64,000 nucleotides of DNA from UBA1672 sp965263215 (lineage in GTDB: Bacteria; Pseudomonadota; Alphaproteobacteria; Micavibrionales; Micavibrionaceae), in assembly GCA_965263215.1 (NCBI GenBank), contig OZ253663.1:1116001-1180000 (forward strand), given 5' to 3'. Both the position numbers and the translations under genes were made by a program. Shown here piece by piece: positions 18,668 through 27,945 of the stretch (the first letter of the stretch is position 1; each line of letters begins with the position of its first letter). The notes under the pieces were generated by a model, which saw nothing but the letters and a program-made list of their open reading frames with translations, searched no databases and had not been told where the DNA came from.

Positions 18668-20284
18668 CTAAGCCGTTTTTTTGGCCTTTAAGTTCATTGC
18701 CGCTTCTAATAAAGCTTTTGTGTATTCTTCTTTCGGATTGTTGAACACGTCCTGCGCATCACCGTGCTCTACAACTTTGCCGTCTTTCATCACCAATAAT
18801 TTATGGCTCATGGCGCGTACAACGCGCAGATCATGACTGATGAACATATAGGTTAAATTGTGTTTTTGCTGAAGCTCTCGCAGCAAATCAACGATTTCCG
18901 CCTGTACGGATACATCAAGTGCGCTTGTCGGCTCATCCAACACTACAAATTCAGGATTAAGCACCATGGCGCGTGCAATCGATATGCGCTGTCTTTGACC
19001 ACCTGAAAATTCATGGGGGTAGCGATTCCGCGTTGCCGGATCCATATGGACGTCTTTTAAAACATTGATAACGCGCTCATCTCTCTGTTCTTCCGACAAA
19101 TCCTTGTGATGCAGTTTTAGCCCTTCTTCAATGATTTGGGATACGCTCATACGCGGGGAGAGGGAACCATAAGGGTCTTGAAACACAATTTGCATGCGTG
19201 AGCGCAGTGGGCGCATGGATTTTTTGTTATAGGCAGAGATATCAATATTATCGAATTTTAAATTGCCCTTACCATTCAGTAATCTAAGCGCGGCAAAGCC
19301 AAGTGTACTTTTCCCCGAACCTGATTCCCCCACAACACCAAGCGTTTCGCCGCGGTGAATTGTCAGATCAATGTGATCAACGGCCTTGATATGACTGATG
19401 GCTTTACCAAAGAAATTACGTTTATTCGGGAAGTAAACTTTCACGTCTTGGCCTTTAAGAAGAACTGGCGCATCTTTGTTTAAGGGCTTTACCATACCGC
19501 GCGGAATAGTGTTCAGCAGCATTTGCGTATATTCATTTTCCGGCTTTGCGAATAATGTCTTTTTATCCTTCTGCTCCAGAATTTCACCATGACGCATAAC
19601 ACAGACATAATCCGCCATTTTTTCAACGACGGATAAATCATGTGTGATTAACAGCATGGCCATGTTGAGTTCTTTTTGAAGATCTTGCAACAGTTCCAGA
19701 ATTTGCGCCTGTATCGTGACATCCAGCGCGGTTGTGGGTTCATCGGCAATCAACAGTTCAGGGTTATTGGCAAGGGCGAGCGCAATGACCACACGTTGGC
19801 GTTGTCCGCCCGAAAGCTCATGCGGATAGGCGTTTAGGCGTTCCTTGAAACGTGATAAGCCAACCATATCGAGTAATTCCAGAACGCGCGCCTTGGCCTG
19901 ATCATTATTCATGCCCTGATGGATTTTCAAAACTTCGTTGATTTGTTTTTCAATCGTATGGAGCGGGTTAAGCGCGCTTTGCGGTTCCTGAAAGATCATG
20001 CCGATTTGTTGTCCGCGGATTTTACGCATATAGGACTCTGGCTTATCAATCAGCTCTTCGCCTTCGAATATTATCGAAGACCCATCCTTGTGGGATGCCA
20101 CCGGATAGGCCAAAAGCTTCATTGCCGAGAGGGCGGTTACAGACTTACCAGAGCCGGATTCACCGACTAAAGCCACCGTTTGCCCGCGGTTAATATCAAA
20201 ACTGACGCCTTTCACGGCTTCAAACATGCCCGAAGGTGTTTTGAAATCGACATGAAGGTTCTTGATTTGAAGGATTTTTTCCAT
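18668..20284 (-). CDS. yejF: Peptide/microcin ABC transporter, duplicated ATP-binding protein YejF
   Basis: This cytoplasmic ATPase powers an oligopeptide-type ABC importer. It contains two complete nucleotide-binding domains in 538 residues, each with Walker A GESGSGKS, signature LSGGQRQR and Walker B (LLIADEPT, FVVLDEPT). That is the fused layout of E. coli YejF. I chose the ATG at 20284 (MEKILQIKNLHVDF), which leaves a 45-bp divergent gap to the plus-strand neighbour; an ATG six codons upstream (20302) is also possible. The other Yej components are encoded far away in this window (yejE at 36 kb, yejB at 38 kb, yejA at 42 kb), whereas E. coli keeps them in one operon. Confidence 0.92.
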   Translation of the reverse strand: MEKILQIKNLHVDFKTPSGMFEAVKGVSFDINRGQTVALVGESGSGKSVTALSAMKLLAYPVASHKDGSSIIFEGEELIDKPESYMRKIRGQQIGMIFQEPQSALNPLHTIEKQINEVLKIHQGMNNDQAKARVLELLDMVGLSRFKERLNAYPHELSGGQRQRVVIALALANNPELLIADEPTTALDVTIQAQILELLQDLQKELNMAMLLITHDLSVVEKMADYVCVMRHGEILEQKDKKTLFAKPENEYTQMLLNTIPRGMVKPLNKDAPVLLKGQDVKVYFPNKRNFFGKAISHIKAVDHIDLTIHRGETLGVVGESGSGKSTLGFAALRLLNGKGNLKFDNIDISAYNKKSMRPLRSRMQIVFQDPYGSLSPRMSVSQIIEEGLKLHHKDLSEEQRDERVINVLKDVHMDPATRNRYPHEFSGGQRQRISIARAMVLNPEFVVLDEPTSALDVSVQAEIVDLLRELQQKHNLTYMFISHDLRVVRAMSHKLLVMKDGKVVEHGDAQDVFNNPKEEYTKALLEAAMNLKAKKTA

Positions 20285-20329
20285 TAGCACTGCAAACGTC
20301 ATATTAGATAGATAAAGGTAAGCTAAACC

Positions 20330-20980
20330 ATGAGTAAGGACAAGAGCGGAAGCCCGCCATGCGGCATTTATGTGCGGATAGATGATTTCTCGAACATGCT
20401 TGATCTTATTGGTTATGTGCGCCAAATGGCTTTTGCGATTAATCGCGGATCGGGGTATGAGAAAAACTTTACCGTTGTGGAACTGGTCTGCGATGAGAAT
20501 GATCAGGAACGCCAAGAGCGCATCACGGATTTAATACCCGTCATACGTGATCAGGGGCTTGTCGCGGTCGTAAGTGGTTTGAACGATATCTCGGATATTA
20601 AAGGTGCGGATGGCGTACTGATTAAGCAGGCTGATGATATTGAAACTGTTCGAAAATATCATGGCGCAGATGCCATTATCGGCGTTGAGGCCGATAACCA
20701 AAAGGATGCGAAAGAGGCGATATCCGCTGGGTGTGATTATATTGTGACCGGTGCGGATCCAACCGTCATTGCGGGTATAAGTCACGGTACAGAATGTTTG
20801 ATCGTCGCGCGCGGGCAGGATATCACCAATCAAAATTGTGGTGTTCTGGCGCAGGCAGGCGCAAGCTTTGTGGATGTTTCAGGCTATGTTTTAGGTTATG
20901 AGAAGGGTGTTATGCAGGCGACCGTGAATGTTTTGGATGCGTTGGAACAAGCAATGCAAGTGCCTGAGACATTGAACTAG
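20330..20980 (+). CDS. Thiamine-phosphate-synthase-like (ThiE/TenI fold) protein
   Basis: The 216-residue sequence has the repeating beta-alpha pattern of a TIM barrel with ThiE/TenI-like stretches: GADGVLIKQADD, GADAIIGVEADN, GCDYIVTGADP and the late segment AGASFVDVSGYVLG. Canonical ThiE catalytic residues, such as the pyrimidine-binding Lys/Arg motifs, are not clear, so enzyme activity is uncertain. It is divergent from yejF. The annotation rests on fold-level resemblance only. Confidence 0.6.
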   Translation: MSKDKSGSPPCGIYVRIDDFSNMLDLIGYVRQMAFAINRGSGYEKNFTVVELVCDENDQERQERITDLIPVIRDQGLVAVVSGLNDISDIKGADGVLIKQADDIETVRKYHGADAIIGVEADNQKDAKEAISAGCDYIVTGADPTVIAGISHGTECLIVARGQDITNQNCGVLAQAGASFVDVSGYVLGYEKGVMQATVNVLDALEQAMQVPETLN

Positions 20981-20986
20981 GCGCTT

Positions 20987-21613
20987 TTAATATTGTTCGA
21001 CAGATTGCACATACATTAATTCGCAGGATTCTAGCCCCGTATCATTGCGTGTGAGAGATGTGCGGAGCATAAAAATTCGGTTTTTAATACGCTCATCATA
21101 ATGAACCAAATGACCTGACAGTGTCACGAATTGCTCTTTTTCAAGTACTACAAGCTTTTTCCAAACCTCTTCATTGGCAGGGATAATGTGAATATTTGCA
21201 AAACTTCTTATGGCGTCCTGACGCGGGATTTTAATTTCCCCTTCCCAAGTAAATACGCGGTTATGATTGTGCATTTTCGCGTTTTTATAGACGCGCGGTT
21301 TAGACATATATTGCCAGCCCAATGATAAATCCATCGGGGCGATTTGTGCATAGCGCCCATCATCATAGTATTTTTTACCTAAAACGCGTCCGCTAACCTC
21401 GAATTCAGCCATAAAGCGTAACTGGCCATGTTTGAATTTAATACCGTGTGTGCCCGGTAAGTTTGTTTGGATGGGGGCTTGCCAATGTTTTAATTCGGCG
21501 GCGTTTCTCGGGGGGCGCGTGCCGTTTATGTCATAAAAATAATCATAGACGTAGATTGATAATGCGCCGAAAAAGATCAACAGAAAGAAAAGGTTCTTCA
21601 ACGTGGCAAACAT
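20987..21613 (-). CDS. Membrane-anchored hypothetical protein
   Basis: A 208-residue protein with one N-terminal hydrophobic helix (about residues 7-24, FFLLIFFGALSIYVYDYF) that probably anchors a periplasmic domain. The rest is beta-rich and contains a VSGRVLGKKYYDDGRYAQIAP segment and several His and Tyr residues. I do not recognise the family. It lies 11 bp downstream of argH on the same strand, so it may be co-transcribed, but no arginine-related role is implied by the sequence. Confidence 0.8.
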   Translation of the reverse strand: MFATLKNLFFLLIFFGALSIYVYDYFYDINGTRPPRNAAELKHWQAPIQTNLPGTHGIKFKHGQLRFMAEFEVSGRVLGKKYYDDGRYAQIAPMDLSLGWQYMSKPRVYKNAKMHNHNRVFTWEGEIKIPRQDAIRSFANIHIIPANEEVWKKLVVLEKEQFVTLSGHLVHYDERIKNRIFMLRTSLTRNDTGLESCELMYVQSVEQY

Positions 21614-21624
21614 GTCTTTTACAT

Positions 21625-22923
21625 TTATTTCTTTTTTACACTGAGCACGGCGAAAATATCATCCGTAATGTCGGCATGGATGGCCTGCATATCTTTTAGG
21701 TCCAATTCATCAAGCTTGCAGCCTTTATTTTCGGCCATTTTCACAATCGCGCCTGTAACATGGTGTGCATCACGAAACGGTAGGCCTAAATTCATCACGA
21801 GCCAGTCGGCAAGTGCAGTCGCGGTCGTGTAGCCCATTTCGGCGGAGTTTAGCATCGCATCGGTATTAAATGTCGCACTTTCCAACATGCCTTTCATCGC
21901 TTGTATACATAGTGAAATCGTGTCGAAACTGTCGAATGCGGATTCTTTATCTTCCTGTAAATCCTTGTTATAGGCGAGAGGAAGTCCCTTCATCACAGTC
22001 ATCATTTGCACAAGATTACCATTTAAGCGTCCCGTTTTGCCGCGTACCAATTCCGCCGCATCGGGGTTTTTCTTCTGTGGCATGATAGAGCTTCCGGTGC
22101 TCCACGCGTCAGAAAGCTGTATAAAACCAAATTGCGGTGTGGCCCAGATGATGATCTCTTCCGCCAAGCGAGAGAGATGCAGACCCGTTTGCGCGCAAGC
22201 GAATAAAAACTCATTGGCAAAGTCACGCGCCGATACGCCGTCCATTGTGTTGAGAGTCGGGCGGTCAAAGCCAAGCTTTTCTGCCGTAAATTCACGATCA
22301 ATCGGGTAGGGCGTTCCTGCGAGAGCCGCCGAACCAAGCGGGCAAGTATTTAGGCGTTTGCGTGCATCAATAAAACGCAACTTATCGCGGTTTAGCATGC
22401 AGTAATACGCTTCGAGATGCATGGCCAGTGTGATGGGCTGCGCCGCTTGAAGATGCGTGAACCCCGGCATAATATCGTTCTTATGCTTTTCAGACAAAGC
22501 ATCTAGAACGTCTTGTAAATCCTCGATTAAATGTACAATTTCATCAATCGCATCGCGTGTCCACATGCGAAAGTCGGTGGCGACCTGATCGTTCCTGCTG
22601 CGTGCGGTATGGAGCTTTCCTGCAACTTCGCCGATCATCTCCCGCAGGCGTGCCTCAATGTTCATGTGAATGTCTTCAAGTGCTGGTTTGAATTCAAACT
22701 GGCCGCTTTTAATTTCTTCGGCAATCGCGTTTAGACCGTTAACAATTTCAACGGCCTCATCTTTTGTGATTATGCCTTGTTGAGAGAGCATGGTTGCATG
22801 CGCGATAGAACCGCGAATATCTTGTCGCCACATGCGTTTATCAATACCGATTGAAGCATTGATCTGTTCCATGATATCGGAGGGCTTATCTTCGAACCGT
22901 CCGCCCCACATCTCGTTACTCAT
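21625..22923 (-). CDS. argH: Argininosuccinate lyase
   Basis: ArgH cleaves argininosuccinate to arginine and fumarate, the last step of arginine synthesis. The N-terminus MSNEMWGGRFEDKP, the segment HTARSRNDQVATDFRMW and the superfamily signature GSSIMPQKKNPD, with its catalytic Ser, are intact. At 432 residues it is about 25 shorter than the usual 455-460. The missing part is at the C-terminus, which ends soon after the DLKDMQAIHADITDD segment. That could be natural, because the active site is complete. It is the first of six arginine genes on this strand. Confidence 0.95.
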   Translation of the reverse strand: MSNEMWGGRFEDKPSDIMEQINASIGIDKRMWRQDIRGSIAHATMLSQQGIITKDEAVEIVNGLNAIAEEIKSGQFEFKPALEDIHMNIEARLREMIGEVAGKLHTARSRNDQVATDFRMWTRDAIDEIVHLIEDLQDVLDALSEKHKNDIMPGFTHLQAAQPITLAMHLEAYYCMLNRDKLRFIDARKRLNTCPLGSAALAGTPYPIDREFTAEKLGFDRPTLNTMDGVSARDFANEFLFACAQTGLHLSRLAEEIIIWATPQFGFIQLSDAWSTGSSIMPQKKNPDAAELVRGKTGRLNGNLVQMMTVMKGLPLAYNKDLQEDKESAFDSFDTISLCIQAMKGMLESATFNTDAMLNSAEMGYTTATALADWLVMNLGLPFRDAHHVTGAIVKMAENKGCKLDELDLKDMQAIHADITDDIFAVLSVKKK

Positions 22924-22941
22924 AATGTCTTAGTCCTGTGT

Positions 22942-23907
22942 TTACTGATTTGCTGGTTCTAACACATAATGGATCATAAGCGCCAAGGCAACAGAAACAC
23001 CGAGGCCGATCATCATTTTCAGGAAGTCTTTCCCAATAAGCGGGAAGACATATCCGGCCTTGTAGGTATCACGATATGTCGTTGCGATTGCCAGTTCACG
23101 CCCTGTCAGCAAACCAACAAACACCCATGTTGTGGACATGGGGATGGAATTCATTTGTTTAAAGTAGATCAAGATCACAGCATAAATAAGATCAATGATG
23201 GTTGCTGAACGCATAAAGCGCGTACCTGATTTTTCCAGAACGATTTGTTGGATTTTACCGCCGTTGCTCCAGAAAATAACACCGAGCCAACCACATAATA
23301 TGGTGATAACGCCCATAAACATCCACAGAGGAAGCTCTCTAGGCAGGAATACAGCGATATTCGCCATGTCATGGCTTAGCCAGCTATACCAAAGAAATCC
23401 TGTGGCGCACCACTGCAAAATACGCCATTTTGCACGGTTTTCCTTTTTCACCATGTTGTATTTTTCATTCATAAAGCGTGAAATGATCATCCACAAAGCA
23501 TAGGCAATAATGGCAGCAAGACCGTAACCGATGACGCTTTTGACGAGCATTTTTTCAAGGACAAGTGTGCTTGCGAAGGTGGAGAGAACAAGGAATGTGG
23601 TTGAAACCGGGATACCAACGCGCGTGAGCAGAACCAAGATGAGTGGAGCCGCCGCATGATACCATTGTATTTGCACAGGTGGAATTTTTTCCAAACGTCC
23701 AAACGCGATATCACCACCATTGACAATCCAGCCGTAGGTCAGTGTGGCAATAAGAACCGAGGAGGCCGCCGCCCAAAGCCAGTACCATTTAAAAACCTTA
23801 ATATTTGAGGCAATAAATGTTCCCAGTGTTTGCACTGCGTCGTTACCCACAACGGCATAGGCCGCAAGTAGAAAGCCAACCAGTGCGTAAAATGAATGGA
23901 TATCCAT
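22942..23907 (-). CDS. PiT-family-like anion (phosphate) permease
   Basis: A 321-residue integral membrane protein with about eight to ten hydrophobic helices. Two PiT-family landmarks appear in expected order: VGNDAVQTLGTFIAS (about residues 21-35), comparable to the GANDVANA motif, and two PxSTT motifs, GIPVSTTFLVLSTFAS in the first half and SIPMSTTWVFVGLLTG in the second. This reflects the inverted-repeat architecture. It is shorter than most PiT proteins (400-500), lacking the large central loop. Inorganic phosphate or a related oxyanion is the likely substrate (family knowledge; specificity is inferred). It lies 18 bp upstream of argH. Confidence 0.7.
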   Translation of the reverse strand: MDIHSFYALVGFLLAAYAVVGNDAVQTLGTFIASNIKVFKWYWLWAAASSVLIATLTYGWIVNGGDIAFGRLEKIPPVQIQWYHAAAPLILVLLTRVGIPVSTTFLVLSTFASTLVLEKMLVKSVIGYGLAAIIAYALWMIISRFMNEKYNMVKKENRAKWRILQWCATGFLWYSWLSHDMANIAVFLPRELPLWMFMGVITILCGWLGVIFWSNGGKIQQIVLEKSGTRFMRSATIIDLIYAVILIYFKQMNSIPMSTTWVFVGLLTGRELAIATTYRDTYKAGYVFPLIGKDFLKMMIGLGVSVALALMIHYVLEPANQ

Positions 23908-24031
23908 AATTTTCTCTGCTTTTTGTGTATCTTAGCTTTAGCAAATTTAGCTTGGAATGACTACCGCATTACTTGATTTTATTTTACAAAAAATGTTATT
24001 TTACGTCAGATAAATAAAAAAGAACGAAAAA

Positions 24032-25096
24032 ATGGGTAATAACAGGGATTCAGTTTCAGCCATGATTGGTGATCTTGTGGTCATTGATTATAAGTCTGAC
24101 GATTTACCGCAACAAATTTCAGAATGGAAACGCAATACGATTGCGCCATACGGGCAAAACTGTAGGCGTAACCTTTATTATGGCTTTTCCGAAGATTTTG
24201 AAGATTTTCCGTACGATAAATTAGACCGTGATTATACCGATGTTGGCGGTGCGCATGCCTACGCGCATTTACTGCAGTTCGCCTCCGGATTTGAGCGCGG
24301 AAAGTATAATGGTCATAACAGATTCCAGTTTTTTGAAGCTTGGGCGCAATCAACTAAAAATCATGCCGAAACCGGCGAAAAATACGGACGTTTATTGTCA
24401 TTGGTGTCGAATGATACAAAATTTATGGCACAACATATAACGTCAAAATATAAAGCCAGACGTTTGGAAATATCTGCACGAGACTTATCCGGTATGAAGA
24501 AGGGCGATGATGTTTTGATTGTTGGAAATCTTGACAGAAATGATGATTTATCACCGCTGACCAGTGGCATGATACGCATGGCCGAAAGTAAACAAAAAGG
24601 GCGTAAAAACTTTATTAGTGTTACGCACCCTGATCCTGAAGTGCTTGATAAATTAAAAGAGGCCATGGAAGGGCATGTTAAACGGGGCAATATACGCTCT
24701 GGCATAGACTTTGTTGACTTTGAAGATGTCCCGCTTGCCATAGAGATTAACAATCGTGTTTTCGTTGCTATGCCTATGGGCGCACATGAGGAAGGTGAAG
24801 CTGCTCTTATTGATATGTGGAAGAATAGATCAGAAGATCAAAATACCTTAACGCATCTTCATGGTGAAATTGGAAATCAAGGTTCAATGTCGTCTTTGTG
24901 GGAAGGGGCGGATTTAGATAATTTTACATCCCCTTATGATATTCGTGAGGATATGGCCGAACGCGCACGTTATAATGCAGAAGTCATTGTGAAGGCCGAG
25001 CAAGCCTTCTGGAAATGCGCAGAATTAAGATCACAAGGCGAACCGCTAACCAAGGAAAGCTTCTTTGGTTCCTCGCCTGACTTAATTATGGAGTAG
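24032..25096 (+). CDS. Hypothetical protein, 354 residues
   Basis: I do not recognise this protein. It is acidic, without a signal peptide or transmembrane helix. It shows an Asp/Phe/Tyr-rich N-terminal part (SEDFEDFPYDKLDRDYTDV), a middle Rossmann-like stretch (KKGDDVLIVGNLDRNDDLSP) and a HPDPEVLDKLKE segment. A charged helical C-terminus ends the protein. The upstream region is AT-rich and lacks a strong ribosome-binding site. It is a lone plus-strand gene among minus-strand arginine and stress genes. Confidence 0.8.
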   Translation: MGNNRDSVSAMIGDLVVIDYKSDDLPQQISEWKRNTIAPYGQNCRRNLYYGFSEDFEDFPYDKLDRDYTDVGGAHAYAHLLQFASGFERGKYNGHNRFQFFEAWAQSTKNHAETGEKYGRLLSLVSNDTKFMAQHITSKYKARRLEISARDLSGMKKGDDVLIVGNLDRNDDLSPLTSGMIRMAESKQKGRKNFISVTHPDPEVLDKLKEAMEGHVKRGNIRSGIDFVDFEDVPLAIEINNRVFVAMPMGAHEEGEAALIDMWKNRSEDQNTLTHLHGEIGNQGSMSSLWEGADLDNFTSPYDIREDMAERARYNAEVIVKAEQAFWKCAELRSQGEPLTKESFFGSSPDLIME

Positions 25097-25109
25097 AATG
25101 TCTTTACCT

Positions 25110-25538
25110 TTAGGTGTCGACAGTGAGATCCATAGAAATTTCAGCCGTCAGAACTTTTGAAATCGGGCAACCGTCTTTTGCTTGTTCAGCACATTTTTTG
25201 ATGGCATCTGCGTCGCCTCCGGCAAGTCTTACGGTAACTTCTAGATGACTTTTAGTAATGGAAAAACCATCACCATCTTTTTCTAAAGATACAGTTGCCT
25301 TCGTGCTTATATCGTTTGCAGTCATGTCAGCTTTGCTTAACATAAGGGATAACGCCATCGAAAAACACGCGGCGTGGGACGCTGCAATAAGCTCCTCAGG
25401 GTTAGATCCTGCTGTGTCTTCAAAGCGATGCGTATAAGCGTAAGGAATATCGTGCAATGCACCGCTCTCAGATGAGATATGTCCCATACCATCTTTAAAA
25501 TCACCAACCCAGTATGCGCTTGCGTATTTATTAATCAT
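25110..25538 (-). CDS. osmC: OsmC/Ohr-family peroxiredoxin-like protein
   Basis: OsmC-family enzymes reduce organic hydroperoxides through a reactive cysteine pair. The 142-residue product shows the OsmC N-terminus (MINKYASAYWVGDFKDG), the active cysteine in ASHAACFSMALS with the Arg in YTHRFED, and the second cysteine in AKDGCPISKVL. The ATG at 25538 is preceded by AGGAGA at 7 bases, which favours it over an upstream in-frame codon that would add 30 residues. It follows the PhnA-like gene by 19 bp and is probably co-transcribed with it. Confidence 0.92.
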   Translation of the reverse strand: MINKYASAYWVGDFKDGMGHISSESGALHDIPYAYTHRFEDTAGSNPEELIAASHAACFSMALSLMLSKADMTANDISTKATVSLEKDGDGFSITKSHLEVTVRLAGGDADAIKKCAEQAKDGCPISKVLTAEISMDLTVDT

Positions 25539-25557
25539 GATGGTTTCTCCTAATTTT

Positions 25558-26001
25558 CTATTCGGATATCTTTTTGACAAAACAGGTGAGCAGAACAAGG
25601 CCTTTGACTTCCTTTGTGCGGCAGTCAATTTGTTCCGGGTTATCGGTTAAACTGATGTTTTTAATTGTTGTTCCACGTTTAAGGGTTGTGCCTGCGCCTT
25701 TGACGTCCAGATCTTTAATCAACGTGACCGTATCACCATCTTTAAGTTCTGTGCCGTTTGAATCGCGGGTTGGCTCTCTGGTGTTTTCGCCTTCTTCGCT
25801 CCAATCATGCGTGCCGACATTGTAATCTGCCTGTGCCTGCGCGAGGGCGTCTTCCTTGGTCATGTGCCATAGTTCAGCGGTTGGCGCTTCATCTAATGTG
25901 GTATGCGCATATAAAAACCAGCCGTCAGAGGCAGGGTCAAATTCTAACACGAGATGTTTGATATCGCCTGATCCTGTAACTGTTGCTGTGCTTTTGCTCA
26001 T
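25558..26001 (-). CDS. PhnA/YjdM C-terminal domain fused to an unrecognised N-terminal domain
   Basis: The last ~70 residues match the PhnA C-terminal domain: DSNGTELKDGDTVTLIKDL, then DVKGAGTTLKRGT and VKGLVLLTCFVKK. Usual PhnA/YjdM proteins begin with a Cys-rich zinc ribbon. Here that is replaced by about 75 residues without cysteine pairs, including FDPASDGWFLYAHTT and WHMTKEDALAQAQAD. The start at 26001 (MSKSTAT) is chosen because it begins right after the argG stop; a start at 26043 would overlap argG. The function of the family is unsettled despite the alkylphosphonate name. Confidence 0.8.
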   Translation of the reverse strand: MSKSTATVTGSGDIKHLVLEFDPASDGWFLYAHTTLDEAPTAELWHMTKEDALAQAQADYNVGTHDWSEEGENTREPTRDSNGTELKDGDTVTLIKDLDVKGAGTTLKRGTTIKNISLTDNPEQIDCRTKEVKGLVLLTCFVKKISE

Positions 26002-26002
26002 A

Positions 26003-27268
26003 TTATGCGGCCTTACTTGATTTTTGGCTGATGGGTTTGCCATGTACGGCTGTGTTGTTTTTCAAACGCACCGCATTGATCTTGATAAAGCCATCGGCAT
26101 CTTTTTGATCATAACCACCTTCCACATCCATGGAGGATTGCTCCGAATCATACAGAGCAATCGGGCTCTTGCGGGCGATCGGGTAGGCCACACCCTTGAT
26201 CAGCTTGATCTGAACGGAGCCAGTGTTGGTTTCCTGCGCCTTATCCATGAAGGTCATCAGCAAATCAAATTCGGGGGAGAACCAGAAGCCGTTATAGATC
26301 AGCTCTGCCACTTTCAATGACATTTGATCACGGAGCTTCATAACTTCGCGATCAAGGGTCAACCCTTCAAGGTCACGATGCGCCTTATAAAGGATTTCAC
26401 CGCCCGGTGTTTCATAAACGCCGCGGGATTTGATGCCAACATAGCGGTTTTCAACCATATCAAGGCGACCAATGCCGTGTTTCGTGCCCAGATCATTGAG
26501 ATATTCGAACAATTCAACTGCGCCGGAAACGGACTTACCGTCGGTTTGGTTGGTGACCTTGACAGGAATCCCTTGTTCGAAATCAATTGTCAAAATGTCG
26601 GCTTCGTCCGGTGATGTGGCTGTGCCGTTTGTACGGGAATATACATCCTCATCCGCCGGGGCGTTCGGATCTTCCAAAACGCCTGCTTCGTGCGAGATGT
26701 GTAGCATATTGTCATCTTCGGAGTAGGGTTTTTTGCGGGTGGCTGTTACCGGAATACCATATTGATCGGCATAATTCAGCATATCCGCGCGGCCTTCGAA
26801 ACGCGTAAGAAATTCTTCCATCTTCCATGGGGCGAGCACTTTTATATCGGGCTTTAGCGCGTAGTAAGAAAGCTCGAAACGAACCTGATCATTCCCCTTG
26901 CCCGTTGCGCCGTGAGAAACATATTCCGCGCCTTCTTTTTCGGCGATCTCAATTTGACGTTTCGCGATAATTGGCCGTGCCACAGACGTACCGAGTAAAT
27001 AACGCCCTTCGTATATGGCTTGCGATTTTACAGCGGCGAAAATGTAATCGCGCACGAATTCTTCTTTTAAGTCTTCTACATAGACTTTGGCTGCGCCAAC
27101 TTTCAATGCCTTTTCCTCGGCGGCTTTGAAATCTTCTTCCTGACCGACATCGGCGATATAGGCGATAACCTCGTATCCTTCCTCAATAAACCATTTTAAA
27201 ATAACGGAAGTATCCAAACCACCGGAATAGGCCAGTACGATTTTACCTTTTTGATCTTTGGCGCTCAT
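26003..27268 (-). CDS. argG: Argininosuccinate synthase
   Basis: ArgG joins citrulline and aspartate using ATP in the penultimate step of arginine synthesis. The P-loop-like PP-motif AYSGGLDTS, the segments GATGKGNDQVRFELS and SHEAGVLEDP, and a C-terminal KIN-AVRLKN stretch are all present. The start at 27268 (MSAKDQ) has AAGGA about 9 bases upstream; an in-frame codon eleven residues earlier is less likely. The 421-residue length is slightly above the usual 400. The following PhnA-like gene starts right at the stop codon. Confidence 0.97.
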   Translation of the reverse strand: MSAKDQKGKIVLAYSGGLDTSVILKWFIEEGYEVIAYIADVGQEEDFKAAEEKALKVGAAKVYVEDLKEEFVRDYIFAAVKSQAIYEGRYLLGTSVARPIIAKRQIEIAEKEGAEYVSHGATGKGNDQVRFELSYYALKPDIKVLAPWKMEEFLTRFEGRADMLNYADQYGIPVTATRKKPYSEDDNMLHISHEAGVLEDPNAPADEDVYSRTNGTATSPDEADILTIDFEQGIPVKVTNQTDGKSVSGAVELFEYLNDLGTKHGIGRLDMVENRYVGIKSRGVYETPGGEILYKAHRDLEGLTLDREVMKLRDQMSLKVAELIYNGFWFSPEFDLLMTFMDKAQETNTGSVQIKLIKGVAYPIARKSPIALYDSEQSSMDVEGGYDQKDADGFIKINAVRLKNNTAVHGKPISQKSSKAA

Positions 27269-27272
27269 AATC

Positions 27273-27521
27273 TCAATCCTTCTTTTTATAGATTTTTTCA
27301 ATCCATATCGTCTTAATAAACCCTAGCGAGAGTGTTGATAGCACATAGGCCGCGGGCGGCACAAGAGCATGCAGCCACGCATAATCAACTTTTAGTAAGT
27401 TTAGATAAAACCCGACAATCAGATAAGTCACAACCGCAATAATGCTCCGCCGTGTCAGGGACGTTTCCCACGCCTTATCGGCTTCGACACGTTTGTTGCG
27501 TTCATGAATATCTTCATTCAT
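27273..27521 (-). CDS. Small two-helix membrane protein
   Basis: An 82-residue protein with a charged N-terminus (MNEDIHERNKRVEADKAWE) followed by two hydrophobic segments (about residues 30-48 and 54-73) and a basic tail. The pattern KAWETS..RR..IA..TY..., with a Pro-containing second helix and LSTLSL, resembles short two-TM proteins found in many bacteria that have no assigned role. Its start ATG overlaps the last codons of the preceding gene, which indicates translational coupling. It sits 4 bp upstream of argG. Confidence 0.8.
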   Translation of the reverse strand: MNEDIHERNKRVEADKAWETSLTRRSIIAVVTYLIVGFYLNLLKVDYAWLHALVPPAAYVLSTLSLGFIKTIWIEKIYKKKD

Positions 27522-27945
27522 CCTTTGGAATAGCCTTTTGCCAAAATTCAACACGTTTTGTGACGTCTTTGTTCTCATCTCCCATCCAGACTTCATTTAA
27601 TAGTTTTCTGAAACGAGGACTACGTTTGGCTTCTAATTCAACACGATCAATAAATTGAGATCCATGCCATGTTAACAAGTTTTCTAAATGTCCTGCCCCC
27701 ATAGCACCATAAGCGGGGTGATCTGAGTTATATTTTTCGCAAAACTTCAATGTTATCTGCCAAAGCACTTCCGGCTTTTCACTGCACAGTTCGTTGAGGA
27801 ACATGTAAGACCAAAAATACTGATCTTCGTCCTTGGTTTCTAAGTATTGCATATATGCATCTAGCACATATTCTTGTGCATCATCATTTTCTATTTTTTC
27901 AGCAATCTGAACCTGTTCTGGATTCATGTCGATGAACAACATCAT
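27514..27945 (-). CDS. DUF6869-like small acidic protein
   Basis: A 143-residue cytoplasmic protein, helical and acidic. The segment MGAGHLENLLTWHG, followed by RSPRFRKLLNEVW, resembles DUF6869-type proteins, which often occur near immunity or toxin loci; the assignment is from memory of the family pattern. It begins directly after the argF stop with no gap, so it is translated from the arginine transcript. Its relation to arginine metabolism is unknown. Confidence 0.75.
   Translation of the reverse strand: MMLFIDMNPEQVQIAEKIENDDAQEYVLDAYMQYLETKDEDQYFWSYMFLNELCSEKPEVLWQITLKFCEKYNSDHPAYGAMGAGHLENLLTWHGSQFIDRVELEAKRSPRFRKLLNEVWMGDENKDVTKRVEFWQKAIPKDE

Noticed and set aside
20285..20515. Upstream extension of yejF by 77 codons
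   Set aside because: The added sequence does not look like an ABC protein and overlaps the divergent ThiE-like gene; the ATG at 20284 starts the conserved domain.
26001..26043. Longer start for the PhnA-like gene at 26043
   Set aside because: It would overlap the argG coding end; the ATG at 26001 begins right after the argG stop.
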